From positions 1-48,921 of the forward strand of contig QWII01000099.1 in assembly GCA_021405325.1 (NCBI GenBank): a stretch of 48,921 bases of DNA. The letters run 5' to 3'. The notes below the pieces were generated by a model that searched no databases, had not been told where the DNA came from, and saw only the letters and a program-made list of their open reading frames with translations. Position numbers and translations under genes: made by a program. The stretch comes from Caldilinea sp. CFX5 (GTDB taxonomy: Bacteria; Chloroflexota; Anaerolineae; Caldilineales; Caldilineaceae). This document shows positions 1 through 9,323 of this stretch, in pieces (positions within the stretch are counted from its first letter, which is position 1; each line of letters begins with the position of its first letter).

Positions 1-24
1 AATGGGTGTGAATAACAGCTATGC

Positions 25-93
25 AACCCCGCGCCGCGCCGGTCCGTGACTGGCGTTGTGGGCGCCAGTCACGGACCGGCGCGGCGCGGGGTT
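25..93. repeat. perfect 31-bp inverted repeat, CCAGTCACGGACTGG family
   Basis: Arms 25-55 and 63-93 are perfectly complementary, with a 7-nt loop at 56-62. The inner part of each arm holds the core GTCCGTGACTGG or its complement, shared with the repeats at 3672, 15111, 25391 and 48821. The outer GC-rich part is unique to this copy. It lies 33 nt beyond the stop of the minus-strand gene at 127, so it can form a 3' hairpin in that transcript. Confidence 0.9.
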
Positions 94-126
94 GGTAGTA
101 ACGGAAGCGATTGCGGAGATGAACGA

Positions 127-1770
127 TCACTGGCGCGCCGGGTCGTAGGGACAGAATTGACCGCGCTGGCGGTTAAAGTGATCGCACAAGACGATATAGG
201 CGGCGCGGAAGTAGAGATCAGGGTAGCCCGGTCGCATGATCGCCCACCAATATTGTTCTTCGTCCTCCGGGTTGCCATCTTCCAGCCAGTCAATATTGGG
301 CATGGTCAACAGGCTCATAAGGCCGATCCAGGGCTGCCAATGCTCGGCGGCGTAGACATAGGCGCGCTTAAGGTAATCGGCCTGCACCATCTCTGTAATG
401 CCGGCGTCGGCGCCATGCCACTTGTAGCTGGGGTTGACCGGGTCAAAGGTCCAGCCGAACTCAAGCAGCACCACCCGCTTGTTCGTGTCGCCATAGCGCA
501 CCATGATGTTGCGAATGTCCTCCACATGGCGGAAGGCAAAGAAACGATAGCCGCCATACTTGGGGTTGGCGGCGGCTTCCGCCGGGTCGAGTTCCGGTGG
601 GGCGGCAAAGCCGGCGCCATGCACACCTAACATATCAAAGTAGCCATTGCTGCCATTGCCACCCATCGCCTTGTACATCTCTTCATAAAAAATATCATCA
701 GGCATAGCGACATTGCTGTTATCGCCCGTCGGCGCCATGCCGGCGCTAATGACAATGGCGTTGGGGTTAGCCCGCTTAATGGCCGCATAGGTGACGCGCA
801 ACATCTCGGTATATTGGGCCGGATTGGGGCGATTGTTACCCCATTCACGCGCCAGGTTCGGTTCATTCCAAATCTGGTAGGCCTGAATACAACCAACCGC
901 CTGGGGTGTACAGTTATAGCGGCTGGCCACGGCAAAGGCAAAATCGGCAAAATTATTGATATTCTGTGGGGGTTTGCCGCCCCAGAAGGTGGTCAGCTCC
1001 GGGTCGCTGCTTAGGCGAGCCAACAACTTCAAGTTGTGGTCGCGCACATGCTGCACCACACGGTCAGCGCGCCCCCAGTCAAACTGGTTCTTACCGGTTG
1101 TTTCAATCGTCTCCCAGGCAAAGGTCTGCTTGACCCAGTTAAAGGCGGCATCTTCCATCAATTTGAGATCGCGATCCGCCACCTCCGCCTTCCACCAGAG
1201 GAAGGCTTGCCCCCCAAAGTCGGGACTGAGCATACTGCCGGTCAACGCCGGCCCACCGGCGGCGGGCGGCGGATTGGTGGCGGGCGCCGGGGTGGGGTTA
1301 TTGGCCGCCGGGGCGGCGCCACTGGCGGTTTCCGTAGAAATGGTGACAAATTCGCTCGCCACCCAACCCACCGGCTGCCCATTCTGGGCGATCTGCACCC
1401 AGGCGCCGTCCGGGCTGCGACTGGCGACCGTAAAGCGTTCGCCCTGGTTAGCGGTGCGCACAATTGCGTCGCCCGTGCTGGGACCGCCCCGAATGTTGAG
1501 CAGATCGGCGTTAATCATGGCAATCTCGACCGCCGCTTGTTCAGCCGGTGGCGGGTCAGAAGGTGTCGTCGGCGCGGTGGTCGATTGTTGATTGGTCGTG
1601 TTCGCCGGCTGTTCAGCCGCCGGTGGCGGCGTTGGGGTCGGCGCGGATTGGGCAGCGCCGGCGCCGTCGATCGGTGTTTTGGTTGGGGTAGGCGTCGCTT
1701 CCGCATCACTGCCACAACCGGCCAACGCCAGCATGAACAACAGAAGCCAACAACCGAGCAATTTTCTCAT
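127..1770 (-). CDS. lipoprotein with SH3b domain and clan GH-A glycosidase-like domain
   Basis: The 547-aa product starts with a lipoprotein signal (lipobox L16-A-G-C19). A Thr/Pro-rich linker to about residue 78 follows, then an SH3b domain (about 80-145), a second proline-rich linker, and a TIM-barrel-like domain from about 185 to the end. The barrel has the WNE acid/base motif (N302-E303) and a downstream LLEFGW motif (E437), the pattern expected of a retaining clan GH-A glycosidase such as GH39/GH5 relatives. The start at 1770 is preferred over the longer frame to 1848 because AAGGAC lies just upstream and the lipobox then sits correctly. It is the third of three tandem paralogues (with 1845-3557 and 3856-7464). 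It is probably anchored outside the membrane and binds wall or sheath polymers through SH3b. The substrate is unknown; a non-catalytic binding role is possible. Confidence 0.8.
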   Translation of the reverse strand: MRKLLGCWLLLFMLALAGCGSDAEATPTPTKTPIDGAGAAQSAPTPTPPPAAEQPANTTNQQSTTAPTTPSDPPPAEQAAVEIAMINADLLNIRGGPSTGDAIVRTANQGERFTVASRSPDGAWVQIAQNGQPVGWVASEFVTISTETASGAAPAANNPTPAPATNPPPAAGGPALTGSMLSPDFGGQAFLWWKAEVADRDLKLMEDAAFNWVKQTFAWETIETTGKNQFDWGRADRVVQHVRDHNLKLLARLSSDPELTTFWGGKPPQNINNFADFAFAVASRYNCTPQAVGCIQAYQIWNEPNLAREWGNNRPNPAQYTEMLRVTYAAIKRANPNAIVISAGMAPTGDNSNVAMPDDIFYEEMYKAMGGNGSNGYFDMLGVHGAGFAAPPELDPAEAAANPKYGGYRFFAFRHVEDIRNIMVRYGDTNKRVVLLEFGWTFDPVNPSYKWHGADAGITEMVQADYLKRAYVYAAEHWQPWIGLMSLLTMPNIDWLEDGNPEDEEQYWWAIMRPGYPDLYFRAAYIVLCDHFNRQRGQFCPYDPARQ

Positions 1771-1844
1771 AGCAACGTCCTTGCATTCGTAAAAAGTGAT
1801 AACCTTGCAGGCGTCCGCGACGGCCACCCTGCCTGGATCATCTA

Positions 1845-3557
1845 TCAACGGGGCAACCCTTTCAACGCCTGAAACGCCGGTTTGCCCATTACACTAAATT
1901 GTCCCATTTCGCCGTGGGTATAGTTCAGGTTCCACAGCACGGCCACGCCGACCCAGCCCCAGTTACGCATCATCTGGTAGGCTTCGGCGATGTATTGCGC
2001 CTGTTGCGCTTCACTGTTGTAGGCGGCATATTCATAACCAGGGTGGGGCGACACGCTGGATGCCCAGCCAAATTCGGTGAGCCAGAGCCGCTTGTGCGCG
2101 TCCCCATAGGCCACCATCACCTGGCGCGACTCTTCCATGGTGCTACGGAAGTAGAAGCTGCGGTGATTGACATGGGAGGGGGCATTATACCGGCCCGCTT
2201 GCCAATCCTGAACGGTGACATGGGGCGGATTGCCATAACCGCTGGGATGAATGCCAATCCCATCGCTATAGCGCGCCAGACCATGATTATACATGCCGCG
2301 CAGATAATCAATATCATCCACCGCCACTGGACTGTTACCGGTGGGTGTTGTGCCGCCGCTGATCACCAGGATGGCGGGGCAGGCGGCCTTGATCGCGCCA
2401 TAGGCCCGGCGTAACAGATCCATGTAAAGCGCCGGGCCGAGCGGGAAGCCTTCCCATTCCCGTTGCAGATTCTGTTCGTTCCAGACTTCAATGGCGCCCA
2501 GCCGGCCACAGTAGCGGCCAGCCATCTGGCCGACAAAGTTGGCAAACAAATTGAAGTCATTGGGTGGGCCGCCGGTGCCGGGTTTGTCGGGGCGCGTCCA
2601 CTGCGGTGCGGTCACCACACTAAAGAGCACCTGGATGCCATTACCGGCCATTACATCAATGATCTGATCCATCTCGCTCCAGTTGACGGCGCCCGGCTCG
2701 GTTTCGACAAACTCCCACCGCACCTGCTGTTTAACCCAGGGAAAGCCAATTTCTCTGGTCATGGCTGCCGAGCCGGCCTTATCGCCCTGCCAGGCGTTGA
2801 TCTGAATGCCATAGGCAAAGAAACCACCACCGGCCGGCGGCGGTGCATTCACCGCCGGCGCCGAAGCGGCCTGTCCTACCGGTTGGGCGACCGGCGGCGC
2901 CGGCAATTCTTCCGCCGTCAAACGCTTCACCCCATCCAACGCGCCAACCGTTCTGGTCAATCGGGCAAGGACCCAAACCGGCTCCGCCTGACCAGCCATG
3001 CGCACTTGATACCAATCGCCGGCGGGGTTCAACGCCAGAATTTCCAGCGCCGTCCCGCTTGCCACCGACGCGGCGACACCATAGTTGGTGCCGGGGCCGC
3101 GCCGGATGTTCATGCGCGCCGGGGTGGTGTAAGCGGTGGGGGGTGTTGCGCTTGTTGCGGCTGCGGCGGTTGTTGTTTCCGCGCTGGCCGCGCTCTCAGC
3201 AACCGGGACAGTGCCGCCAGGACGGGCAACAAAGGTCGCGGCAACCCAGCCTTCGCTACCGTCATCCAACGTAATGCGTAGCCAGTCGCCGGCGCTATTC
3301 TGGCCGGTGACAGTGACCTGGGCGCCACGTGTTAATTTGGCGACAACGGCGTTTTGTGTGCCGGGGCCGCTGCGCACATTGAGCCGTTCGGCGGTAATGG
3401 TGGCGACAAAGGTGGCGTCCGTTTGCGCTTTTGGCGCATGAAGCGCCTTTGTTAATCCTGCTTGCGGCATGGCCGTCAAGAGCAGGCCAAGCATAAGACT
3501 CCAAAACAAAAGATAGCGTGGCGCGACGGGGGGTAATTCCTTACCAGTGGGCGTCAT
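1845..3557 (-). CDS. secreted protein with two SH3b domains and clan GH-A glycosidase-like domain
   Basis: The product is 570 aa. A signal peptide (hydrophobic 15-30) precedes two SH3b domains at about 50-112 and 145-205, each with the LNVRSGPGT or MNIRRGPGT signature. A linker then leads to a GH-A-type barrel from about 248. Likely catalytic residues are E361 in EVWNEQN and E495 in LTEFGW. The start at 3557 has AAAGGATG upstream and fits the signal peptide better than the start at 3593. Its stop is 74 nt upstream of the start of the 127-1770 gene, so the two may be cotranscribed. It resembles the C-terminal third of the 1202-aa neighbour upstream, which points to tandem duplication. The domain call is firm; substrate specificity cannot be read from the sequence. 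Confidence 0.82.
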   Translation of the reverse strand: MTPTGKELPPVAPRYLLFWSLMLGLLLTAMPQAGLTKALHAPKAQTDATFVATITAERLNVRSGPGTQNAVVAKLTRGAQVTVTGQNSAGDWLRITLDDGSEGWVAATFVARPGGTVPVAESAASAETTTAAAATSATPPTAYTTPARMNIRRGPGTNYGVAASVASGTALEILALNPAGDWYQVRMAGQAEPVWVLARLTRTVGALDGVKRLTAEELPAPPVAQPVGQAASAPAVNAPPPAGGGFFAYGIQINAWQGDKAGSAAMTREIGFPWVKQQVRWEFVETEPGAVNWSEMDQIIDVMAGNGIQVLFSVVTAPQWTRPDKPGTGGPPNDFNLFANFVGQMAGRYCGRLGAIEVWNEQNLQREWEGFPLGPALYMDLLRRAYGAIKAACPAILVISGGTTPTGNSPVAVDDIDYLRGMYNHGLARYSDGIGIHPSGYGNPPHVTVQDWQAGRYNAPSHVNHRSFYFRSTMEESRQVMVAYGDAHKRLWLTEFGWASSVSPHPGYEYAAYNSEAQQAQYIAEAYQMMRNWGWVGVAVLWNLNYTHGEMGQFSVMGKPAFQALKGLPR

Positions 3558-3671
3558 CACAACATCCTTTATGTTTTTTGTGAATGGGATCAAAACTAAA
3601 CATGTTATAGATTAAAACAGAAGAGGTTTTCTGACAAATTGGCGACAATTCGGATAAGGCTGCGTAACACG

Positions 3672-3734
3672 CCCGCTCGTAGCCAGTCCGTGACTGGCGA
3701 CCAGGCCGCCAGTCACGGACTGGCTACGAGCGGG
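3672..3734. repeat. perfect 28-bp inverted repeat, CCAGTCACGGACTGG family
   Basis: Arms 3672-3699 and 3707-3734 pair perfectly around the 7-nt loop ACCAGGC. Each arm carries the family core (AGCCAGTCCGTGACTGGCG on the left). The outer 9 bp differ from the copy at 25-93. With the repeat at 3749-3827 it forms two hairpins in a row between the stop of the 3856 gene and the start of the 1845-3557 gene. Confidence 0.9.
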
Positions 3735-3748
3735 ATAAGTTCAGGCGC

Positions 3749-3827
3749 AGAACGCGGATTGAGCGGATACGGCTGATGGTTACGGATAAATCCGCTTCAT
3801 CTGCTGCATCCGCTCAATCCGCGTTCT
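3749..3827. repeat. perfect 20-bp inverted repeat, CGGATT/GCGGAT type
   Basis: Arms 3749-3768 and 3808-3827 are perfectly complementary. The 39-nt loop holds a smaller palindrome, CGGATAAATCCG (3783-3794). The wording of the arms (GCGGATTGAGCGGAT) is close to the repeat at 32719-32804 (GCGGATTAGGCGGAT), suggesting one dispersed family. It is the first hairpin after the 3856 stop on the minus strand. Confidence 0.88.
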
Positions 3828-3855
3828 ATCATTCGTTTTTCAGTTTGCTATAAGC

Positions 3856-6800
3856 CTACTTCGGCATGGCCGCCAGCGCGTTGTAGGCAGGCAACGGTCC
3901 CCAGCCCGGGTCAACAATGCCCCATTGCGCCTTTTCTGTACCGTTGGCAACCACACGGAAGTTGAGGTTCCAGAGGAAGGCGGGGCCGACCCAACCCCAG
4001 TCGCGCATCATTTTGTATGCCTGGACTGTCCATTCCGCCTGCTCATTGTAGTCATTATCATTGGCATAGGCATAGCGGGAATCAAAAGCGCCGCCGGCGG
4101 CCCAACCAAACTCGGTCGGGATGATCTTCTTGCCGCCCGCACCGTAGACATTCATAATGTTCCGGTAGCCCAACATGGTGCTTTGGAAGCTCCATGAGTG
4201 GTGGGGGGAATCGCAGGCGCCGTTAAAGCTGTTGCCGGTCTTCTGAATTTCGGCGCAAGCCGTGTCGGCAGTGGCCCACGGCGGTACATTGTAGCCGCTG
4301 GGGTGGGCGCCGACGGCATCCAGATAGTTGTTGGCGCCGGCTTGGAACATCTGCTCCAGGTAAGCTATGTCATCCATCGCCAGGTTGCCGTTGTTACCGG
4401 CCGGCGTCAAGGCGCCGCTGACCACAATCATCGAAGGGCAGGCGCTTTTAATGGCATTATACGCAGCCGCCAGGTGTTGGACATACTCACCGGCATTGAG
4501 TGGTCGATTGCCCCATTCGTAGTGCAGATTTTGCTCATTCCACACTTCGATCATCTTAACCGGCGTATTGCAATATTTACCGGCCAGGGCGCCGAGAAAA
4601 TCGCCAAAGGTCTGTGGGTTCTGGGACGGACCGCCAACACTGCCGTCAAAGCCCGGTTCACGCGCCCAGGCAGGGGCATTGACCACGCTAAAGAGCAAGT
4701 TGACACCGGAAGCGTTGGCGGCGTTCACAATGTTGTCAAGGGCGCCAAAGTCGCGGCCGCCTTGGCTGGCTTCAAAGACTTTCCATTCAACTTGCTGCTT
4801 GACCCAATTAAAGCCCATACCGCGCGTCATCGCCATGACTTTGTCTTCGTTACCCGCGTGAACCATGTGGGCCTGAATGCCATAGCCAAAGGGAATGCCA
4901 CCCACCGGGGCAGCAACGGGCGGAGGGGCGGCAATAGATGGTGCAGCAGGCGCACCGGCCGCAGGTTGTTCCGCCGGCGCCGGTGGTTGGGGAATATCTT
5001 GGGCGAGGGCGACGGCATTTACATCACCGCCGGTCGCGACCAATTCACCGATCACCCAAGCCGGTTTGCCGTCGCTCATCTCCACTTGCCACCAATTGCC
5101 CGGCTCATTCTTCCCGAGGATTTTATAGGTTGCGCCAGCATTGAGCTGACCGAGAACCGGGAAATTGGTGCCGGGGCCGCCACGTAGATTGACGATCTGG
5201 GTCGCGCGCACATGAGCATACTCCGGCCCTGCGGCGGCAGCCGCTTCCACAGCCGGTTGCGCGGCCGCTTCCTGGGCCGCCGGCGCTTCCTTGGCGACAG
5301 CACTACGGCCATCCGCTGTGCGATCAGCAGAGGCGACCTGAATCTCTACGCCTTCCGGCAGCTTGACATATTGATTAGCGATCCACCCGGTTAGACTGTT
5401 GCCGATGTCAATTTGCCACCACTCGCCGCTTTCATCTTTGCCCACGGCCTGGTAGCTGTTTTGCGGTTCAATCTGACCCAGCACATCGAAGGTGGTGCCG
5501 GGGCCGGAACGGACATTGACAATGGTGTTGGCGTTGATACGCGGGAGCGCTATCTTTGGTTCAACCAGGGCAATTTCGCCGGCAGTTTCTGCTGCCGGTT
5601 GGGCCGCGCCTTCATTAGCCGTAGGGGCCGTCGGTGCTGCTTCAGCCACATTGGTGGCTGACAAGGGGAGCGCAAGGCGCTCACTCAGCGCTTCACCCCG
5701 GCTACCGACCAATTGCGCCTCGACCTGAAGCTTGGCCGGTTCTACCGAAGAGCTAAAGCTCATGCGCGGGTTAGTGAGCGGGCGCACCATATTGGTGATG
5801 ACATCTTTATTTTCGTTGTAAACCGTATAGGCAACCGAAACCGGCTCATAGGTTGTCGCCAGGGCTACGCCGGTCTGGAATTGCAGCAGCACGCTCCAAA
5901 TGTTGGGATCAATATCACCCGAGGGCGGAATTTGCAAGGTGACATCGACCAGATTATATTTGCGCAACAGATTGAGCTTGTAACTAATGCTGGTGGCATC
6001 TTCCAGATAGACCGTGCGTTGGGCGCCTTGGTCATCGGTATAGGTGTAGAAGTAGGTGCCGGCATTCGCGTCCTTGGTTAAATGGCCGGCCAGTTTGGGA
6101 TTATCCGCGGTGAGGCTAATTTCTTGGCCGTTGGCCTCGACTTCGACTTGCTTCAGCAACGGTTGCAAAGCCTGTTTGTAACCCAACGTCGAAATATAGT
6201 TGCCGACCGTCTCGACCGATTGCACCGGCAATTCAATCTGCAACTTGCGGCGCTCGACCATTTCGGTAGCCCAAGCGAGCAGCGCGGCCATTTCGCCATC
6301 GGCGCGATAGGCGCGCGGGTCGATGGGCGCCGGCACAATCAGCTTGTCGGCCACCCGGCTCAAGGCAACCCAATCATACCCCAGGGTGTTCCACTCTTCA
6401 GCAGAGATCTGCGTCGGTTGCGCCACGCGCACGATAACTTCTTTGTTGCTATTGTGCAGGCGTTCGGCTACGCGCGTGATAAAGAAGACATAATCAGCCC
6501 GTGCGCTGGGGGCGGCGTCCACTTCGCGATAGTCAATAACGACGCCGCGGAAATTGTTCTCCAACACCACTTGTTCAATGGCATTGAGTTGGTTATCTTG
6601 TTGCCCCGGCTCCAGCAGCAGATTGTTGATCAGATCTGAGCGGACAACGCCACCCTCGACATTGCTGACCAACAAGAGGGTATTGCCCGTGCTGGGCGGC
6701 ACTTCGCCGTTGAGCGCGCCGTCGCCCCGCAGCGTCATGGCGCCACGGACTTCGCCGGCCATACGCACATTTTCCGGCAATTGCTGGCTCACGTTCAGGT

Positions 6801-7464
6801 TGGCGGTCACCTCCGGAATGTCCGGGCTGGTCTGCATCACCATGAAGTTGGGCGGCAGGAAGTTGAGGCGCGCCTCAATCTTATCTTCACCCACCAGAAC
6901 CCGGCTGGGCAGATGTTCCCAGGCGCTGCCATTCCAGGAATAGACGCCCAACGTTTCATAGGGCAGACTCTCATTGGGAATCGGGATTTCAACAATCGCC
7001 TGCGCAGGTGTAACGCCGCGCACATCAATGCTGTAAATTGGGCTTTTGGCGATGAGGTAATCAGGGAGGGCGACGGCGGCATCATAGAATTGACGGCCGG
7101 CCTGGCCTTCAATAAAGTCTACGCGCGGGATGCTGCTGAAGTTGGCATAGAAGGTTTCGGCCACCCCTTCCGGCGGAATGCTGACCAGCGTGCCATCGGG
7201 ATCATTCAACACGCCACCGGCGGCGCCAATGCGGGTATAGGCAAAGACTTGCAGGCGATCCCACAGATTCACCGGCGGAAGCAGCAACGCAACAACAATG
7301 AGGCAGGGGATGAGTAAAAACGAAGTTAACCAGGCGGCTGGTCCTTCGACAATCGAAGAAAACCCTTTCCACCCGCGTGATGGGCGCTCTTCTAGCTGGG
7401 CGTAACGAACTCGCCGATCCAGTTGTGTGTTTTTCGGGCGCCGATCAAGTTGCGTATTCGGCAT
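3856..7464 (-). CDS. membrane-anchored protein: GH18-like region, two SH3b domains, GH-A glycosidase-like domain
   Basis: The product is 1202 aa. The N-terminus has NTQLDRR repeated at 3-9 and 12-18, then one membrane segment (about 44-63), so the bulk should face outward. Residues about 225-445 look like a GH18/YaaH-type barrel ([10 protein letters not shown] at 307-316). Two SH3b domains follow at about 640-702 and 748-812. An Ala/Pro linker leads to a GH-A barrel (about 858-1202) with E977 in EVWNEQN and E1118 in IPTEFGW. The start at 7464 has AAGGAGAT upstream; the frame can be extended 9 codons to 7491. The last third is paralogous to the two downstream genes, and this is likely the parent architecture. 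Two glycosidase folds in one chain suggest a wall- or sheath-remodelling enzyme, which is an inference. Confidence 0.82.
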   Translation of the reverse strand: MPNTQLDRRPKNTQLDRRVRYAQLEERPSRGWKGFSSIVEGPAAWLTSFLLIPCLIVVALLLPPVNLWDRLQVFAYTRIGAAGGVLNDPDGTLVSIPPEGVAETFYANFSSIPRVDFIEGQAGRQFYDAAVALPDYLIAKSPIYSIDVRGVTPAQAIVEIPIPNESLPYETLGVYSWNGSAWEHLPSRVLVGEDKIEARLNFLPPNFMVMQTSPDIPEVTANLNVSQQLPENVRMAGEVRGAMTLRGDGALNGEVPPSTGNTLLLVSNVEGGVVRSDLINNLLLEPGQQDNQLNAIEQVVLENNFRGVVIDYREVDAAPSARADYVFFITRVAERLHNSNKEVIVRVAQPTQISAEEWNTLGYDWVALSRVADKLIVPAPIDPRAYRADGEMAALLAWATEMVERRKLQIELPVQSVETVGNYISTLGYKQALQPLLKQVEVEANGQEISLTADNPKLAGHLTKDANAGTYFYTYTDDQGAQRTVYLEDATSISYKLNLLRKYNLVDVTLQIPPSGDIDPNIWSVLLQFQTGVALATTYEPVSVAYTVYNENKDVITNMVRPLTNPRMSFSSSVEPAKLQVEAQLVGSRGEALSERLALPLSATNVAEAAPTAPTANEGAAQPAAETAGEIALVEPKIALPRINANTIVNVRSGPGTTFDVLGQIEPQNSYQAVGKDESGEWWQIDIGNSLTGWIANQYVKLPEGVEIQVASADRTADGRSAVAKEAPAAQEAAAQPAVEAAAAAGPEYAHVRATQIVNLRGGPGTNFPVLGQLNAGATYKILGKNEPGNWWQVEMSDGKPAWVIGELVATGGDVNAVALAQDIPQPPAPAEQPAAGAPAAPSIAAPPPVAAPVGGIPFGYGIQAHMVHAGNEDKVMAMTRGMGFNWVKQQVEWKVFEASQGGRDFGALDNIVNAANASGVNLLFSVVNAPAWAREPGFDGSVGGPSQNPQTFGDFLGALAGKYCNTPVKMIEVWNEQNLHYEWGNRPLNAGEYVQHLAAAYNAIKSACPSMIVVSGALTPAGNNGNLAMDDIAYLEQMFQAGANNYLDAVGAHPSGYNVPPWATADTACAEIQKTGNSFNGACDSPHHSWSFQSTMLGYRNIMNVYGAGGKKIIPTEFGWAAGGAFDSRYAYANDNDYNEQAEWTVQAYKMMRDWGWVGPAFLWNLNFRVVANGTEKAQWGIVDPGWGPLPAYNALAAMPK

Positions 7465-7501
7465 ATATGTTTGATCTCCTTGAATCATCAATGATTCAGC
7501 A

Positions 7502-7568
7502 ATTGCAGATTGTTATGGCTCATGGAATTCCAGCATACGATGCTTGCTGATCAATTGAAATCTGCAAT
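7502..7568 (-). other. 5' leader of the 3856-7464 gene with inverted repeat
   Basis: ATTGCAGAT (7502-7510) is complementary to ATCTGCAAT (7560-7568) within the roughly 98-nt leader predicted from the promoter at 7569-7596. The loop is long (49 nt), so any structure is speculative. Confidence 0.35.
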
Positions 7569-7596
7569 ATCTTAGCACATTCCCAGAAACCCGCAA
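7569..7596 (-). promoter_or_regulatory. putative extended -10 promoter for the 3856-7464 gene
   Basis: On the minus strand TTGCGG (7596-7591) is followed after 16 nt by TGCTAAGAT, an extended -10 with hexamer TAAGAT at 7574-7569. This gives a leader of about 98 nt before the ATG at 7464. Confidence 0.45.
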
Positions 7597-7641
7597 AAAT
7601 CAATTCTTTTGTAATCAAAATGCAAAAATCACCGCGGCGCA

Positions 7642-7670
7642 TGGCATTCAAAATGAACGTGTGCTATACT
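7642..7670 (+). promoter_or_regulatory. putative promoter giving a leaderless mRNA for 7678
   Basis: TGGCAT (7642-7647), a 17-nt spacer, and TATACT (7665-7670). The expected start of transcription is 7677-7678, which is the ATG itself. No Shine-Dalgarno sequence precedes that ATG, consistent with a leaderless message. Confidence 0.45.
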
Positions 7671-7677
7671 TCAGTGT

Positions 7678-9024
7678 ATGCAAATGCAATCGACTTTCTC
7701 ATCTCAACCCCATAGGTCAAAACGCCGCAGTTGGGTACAACCTTTGTTGTTACTCGGTTTCATCATTTGTCTTACGGTCGGCCTCTTGGCGTTAGGTGCG
7801 CTTTGGTGGCTTTACCGCGCGCCCAGCGCAACATCCGCCGCCACAACGCTGCCCGCCTTTCAGCCGGCGCGCATTGTGCCCTCCTTGGCGTTGATGCAAC
7901 TTGCCGGCGACCCGGTGGAGGCGCTGGCCTATCAGGCCATCAATGCCGGTGAAACAGAAACAAGCCGCGCGTTAACCTGGATTGGTCTTACCCAAATGGC
8001 GCCGGCGCGCATTGCCCTCCTTTTAAAGTTGGCAACCGCCGCCACTGCCGAAGAACAACCGGCGACGGCCCAAGCGCTTTACCAACAAGTGCGTGCATTG
8101 GCCGTTCTTGACAGTGCGTTGACGCCGCTTGCGCGCAGCCAGGCGTTATTGCGCTGTGTCAGCGGCTTGCTGGCTCTGGATGAACCGGCCGCTGCCCTTG
8201 ATGTTGCCCAACAAGTGCTGCTCATCGTCAAGCAAGCGCCTGATCTGCTGCCGGCGCAACGTAACCAAATCCTGCGCGACTTGCAGAGCGTTACCCTGCC
8301 TTTGCGCACAGCAGGTGCGTTTCAACGCGAACTGACCGAACTGATCCGTAATCCTTACCTTGCGCTCAATACAACTTTGTTCAGCGGACAATGGCCGACC
8401 TTCAGCGAAACGCCTGCCCCTGACCCCCTGCTGGTTTCGGTGACAACGGAGCGGCAACGGGCCGCACGCGCCTTTGCCCAGCGGCTTTTACAAGTCCAAC
8501 CGCTCGACGCCGAAGCGGAACGTCAGCGCCTCGTCCTTGCCCTTTCGATTGAAGATCAAGAACGTACAGCTTATTTTTACCAGATTTCCGCCACACAAAA
8601 CCTTACATTTTCACTACAGTTCTTAGCGTTGGCACAACAACGTGATTGGTTGATTACCAAACTCGCCGTCGCCCAGCGTCTTTATGGCGTCACGCTCATC
8701 CCGGAATGGGAGACCAACCAGACAGCCATTGTTGAAGCGTTGGCGCAGGTCACCGATAATCTACAGCAGCAGCTTCTCAGCCTGGCGCAGACGCAAAGCA
8801 CCCGCGAACAGCAGGTCGCGCAACGCTTTTATGCCCTCACCTGGTTGGCGCAACAGATTGAGTTTGGTCTCTATCCGCAAAGCAACGCTGCCGAGGTCGG
8901 GGAACAACTGCGGGTGCTGCAAGGGGAGATGGCGCAACTCAACCTAACCCCGGCGCTGCCGGTTGCCTATGTCGCCGACGCCATACCACCGGGTTTTCGT
9001 ATCATAGCAACAACAGTGCGATAA
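7678..9024 (+). CDS. single-pass membrane protein of unknown function, helical repeat-like exterior
   Basis: The 448-aa product begins with a basic segment (RSKRRS) and one strong membrane helix (about 22-46). A long Ala/Leu/Gln-rich region follows that looks helical and TPR-like, with repeated ALYQQV- and AQRxYxL-like stretches. I recognise no catalytic motif. The gene is transcribed away from the glycosidase-like gene at 3856-7464, and the 213-bp space between them holds both promoters. There is no ribosome binding site before this ATG, and a -10 hexamer ends 7 nt upstream of it, so it may be leaderless. A later start inside the frame would remove the membrane helix. It could be an adaptor for envelope proteins, but nothing in the sequence proves this. 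Confidence 0.65.
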   Translation: MQMQSTFSSQPHRSKRRSWVQPLLLLGFIICLTVGLLALGALWWLYRAPSATSAATTLPAFQPARIVPSLALMQLAGDPVEALAYQAINAGETETSRALTWIGLTQMAPARIALLLKLATAATAEEQPATAQALYQQVRALAVLDSALTPLARSQALLRCVSGLLALDEPAAALDVAQQVLLIVKQAPDLLPAQRNQILRDLQSVTLPLRTAGAFQRELTELIRNPYLALNTTLFSGQWPTFSETPAPDPLLVSVTTERQRAARAFAQRLLQVQPLDAEAERQRLVLALSIEDQERTAYFYQISATQNLTFSLQFLALAQQRDWLITKLAVAQRLYGVTLIPEWETNQTAIVEALAQVTDNLQQQLLSLAQTQSTREQQVAQRFYALTWLAQQIEFGLYPQSNAAEVGEQLRVLQGEMAQLNLTPALPVAYVADAIPPGFRIIATTVR

Positions 9025-9088
9025 TTGCCAAATCAACAACCACGGATAACGCATCCTTTTTTGGAAGAGTTCCTAGGCAGAATGCTTT

Positions 9089-9203
9089 ATTGCCCCTAGG
9101 GCAAATTCCGTATGATAAACGTAGTTTAGTTGTACAATCATGGTCTGGATCGCAGGGTCAGCAGTCCGCAGTCGTGTAGTCCAGAGTCGGGATCGCGATC
9201 CCG
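9089..9203. repeat. intergenic region with two short palindromes
   Basis: The 299-bp gap between 9024 and 9324 contains TTGCCC-CTA-GGGCAA (9089-9103) and the perfect 16-bp palindrome CGGGATCGCGATCCCG (9188-9203). There is no T-run, so neither is a standard terminator. I see no gene or RNA here apart from the promoter at 9251. Confidence 0.6.
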
Positions 9204-9250
9204 GTTGCGTTGCAGTCTACTGAGGGCGGCTTTGGGGCAATGAGCGCCAC

Positions 9251-9279
9251 TTGGCGAATCAACCAAGAAACGCTATAAT
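9251..9279 (+). promoter_or_regulatory. sigma70-type promoter for the LDH2-hyi operon
   Basis: TTGGCG (9251-9256), a 17-nt spacer and a perfect TATAAT (9274-9279). The predicted 5' leader to the start codon is about 38 nt. Confidence 0.65.
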
Positions 9280-9323
9280 GGTGAAGCCATACTGATTTTG
9301 CTTCACATAGAAAGTGTATTGTG

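Noticed and set aside
1036..1872. 278-aa plus-strand ORF opposite the first glycosidase-like gene
   Set aside because: Arg/Gly-rich shadow translation; the opposite strand has a lipobox, SH3b and WNE motif.
4198..5187. 329-aa plus-strand ORF opposite the large SH3b/GH protein
   Set aside because: Antisense shadow of a coding frame with strong domain evidence.
9121..9240. tRNA or small RNA gene
   Set aside because: The GC-rich palindromic stretch does not give a cloverleaf or a T-loop GTTCGAAT motif.
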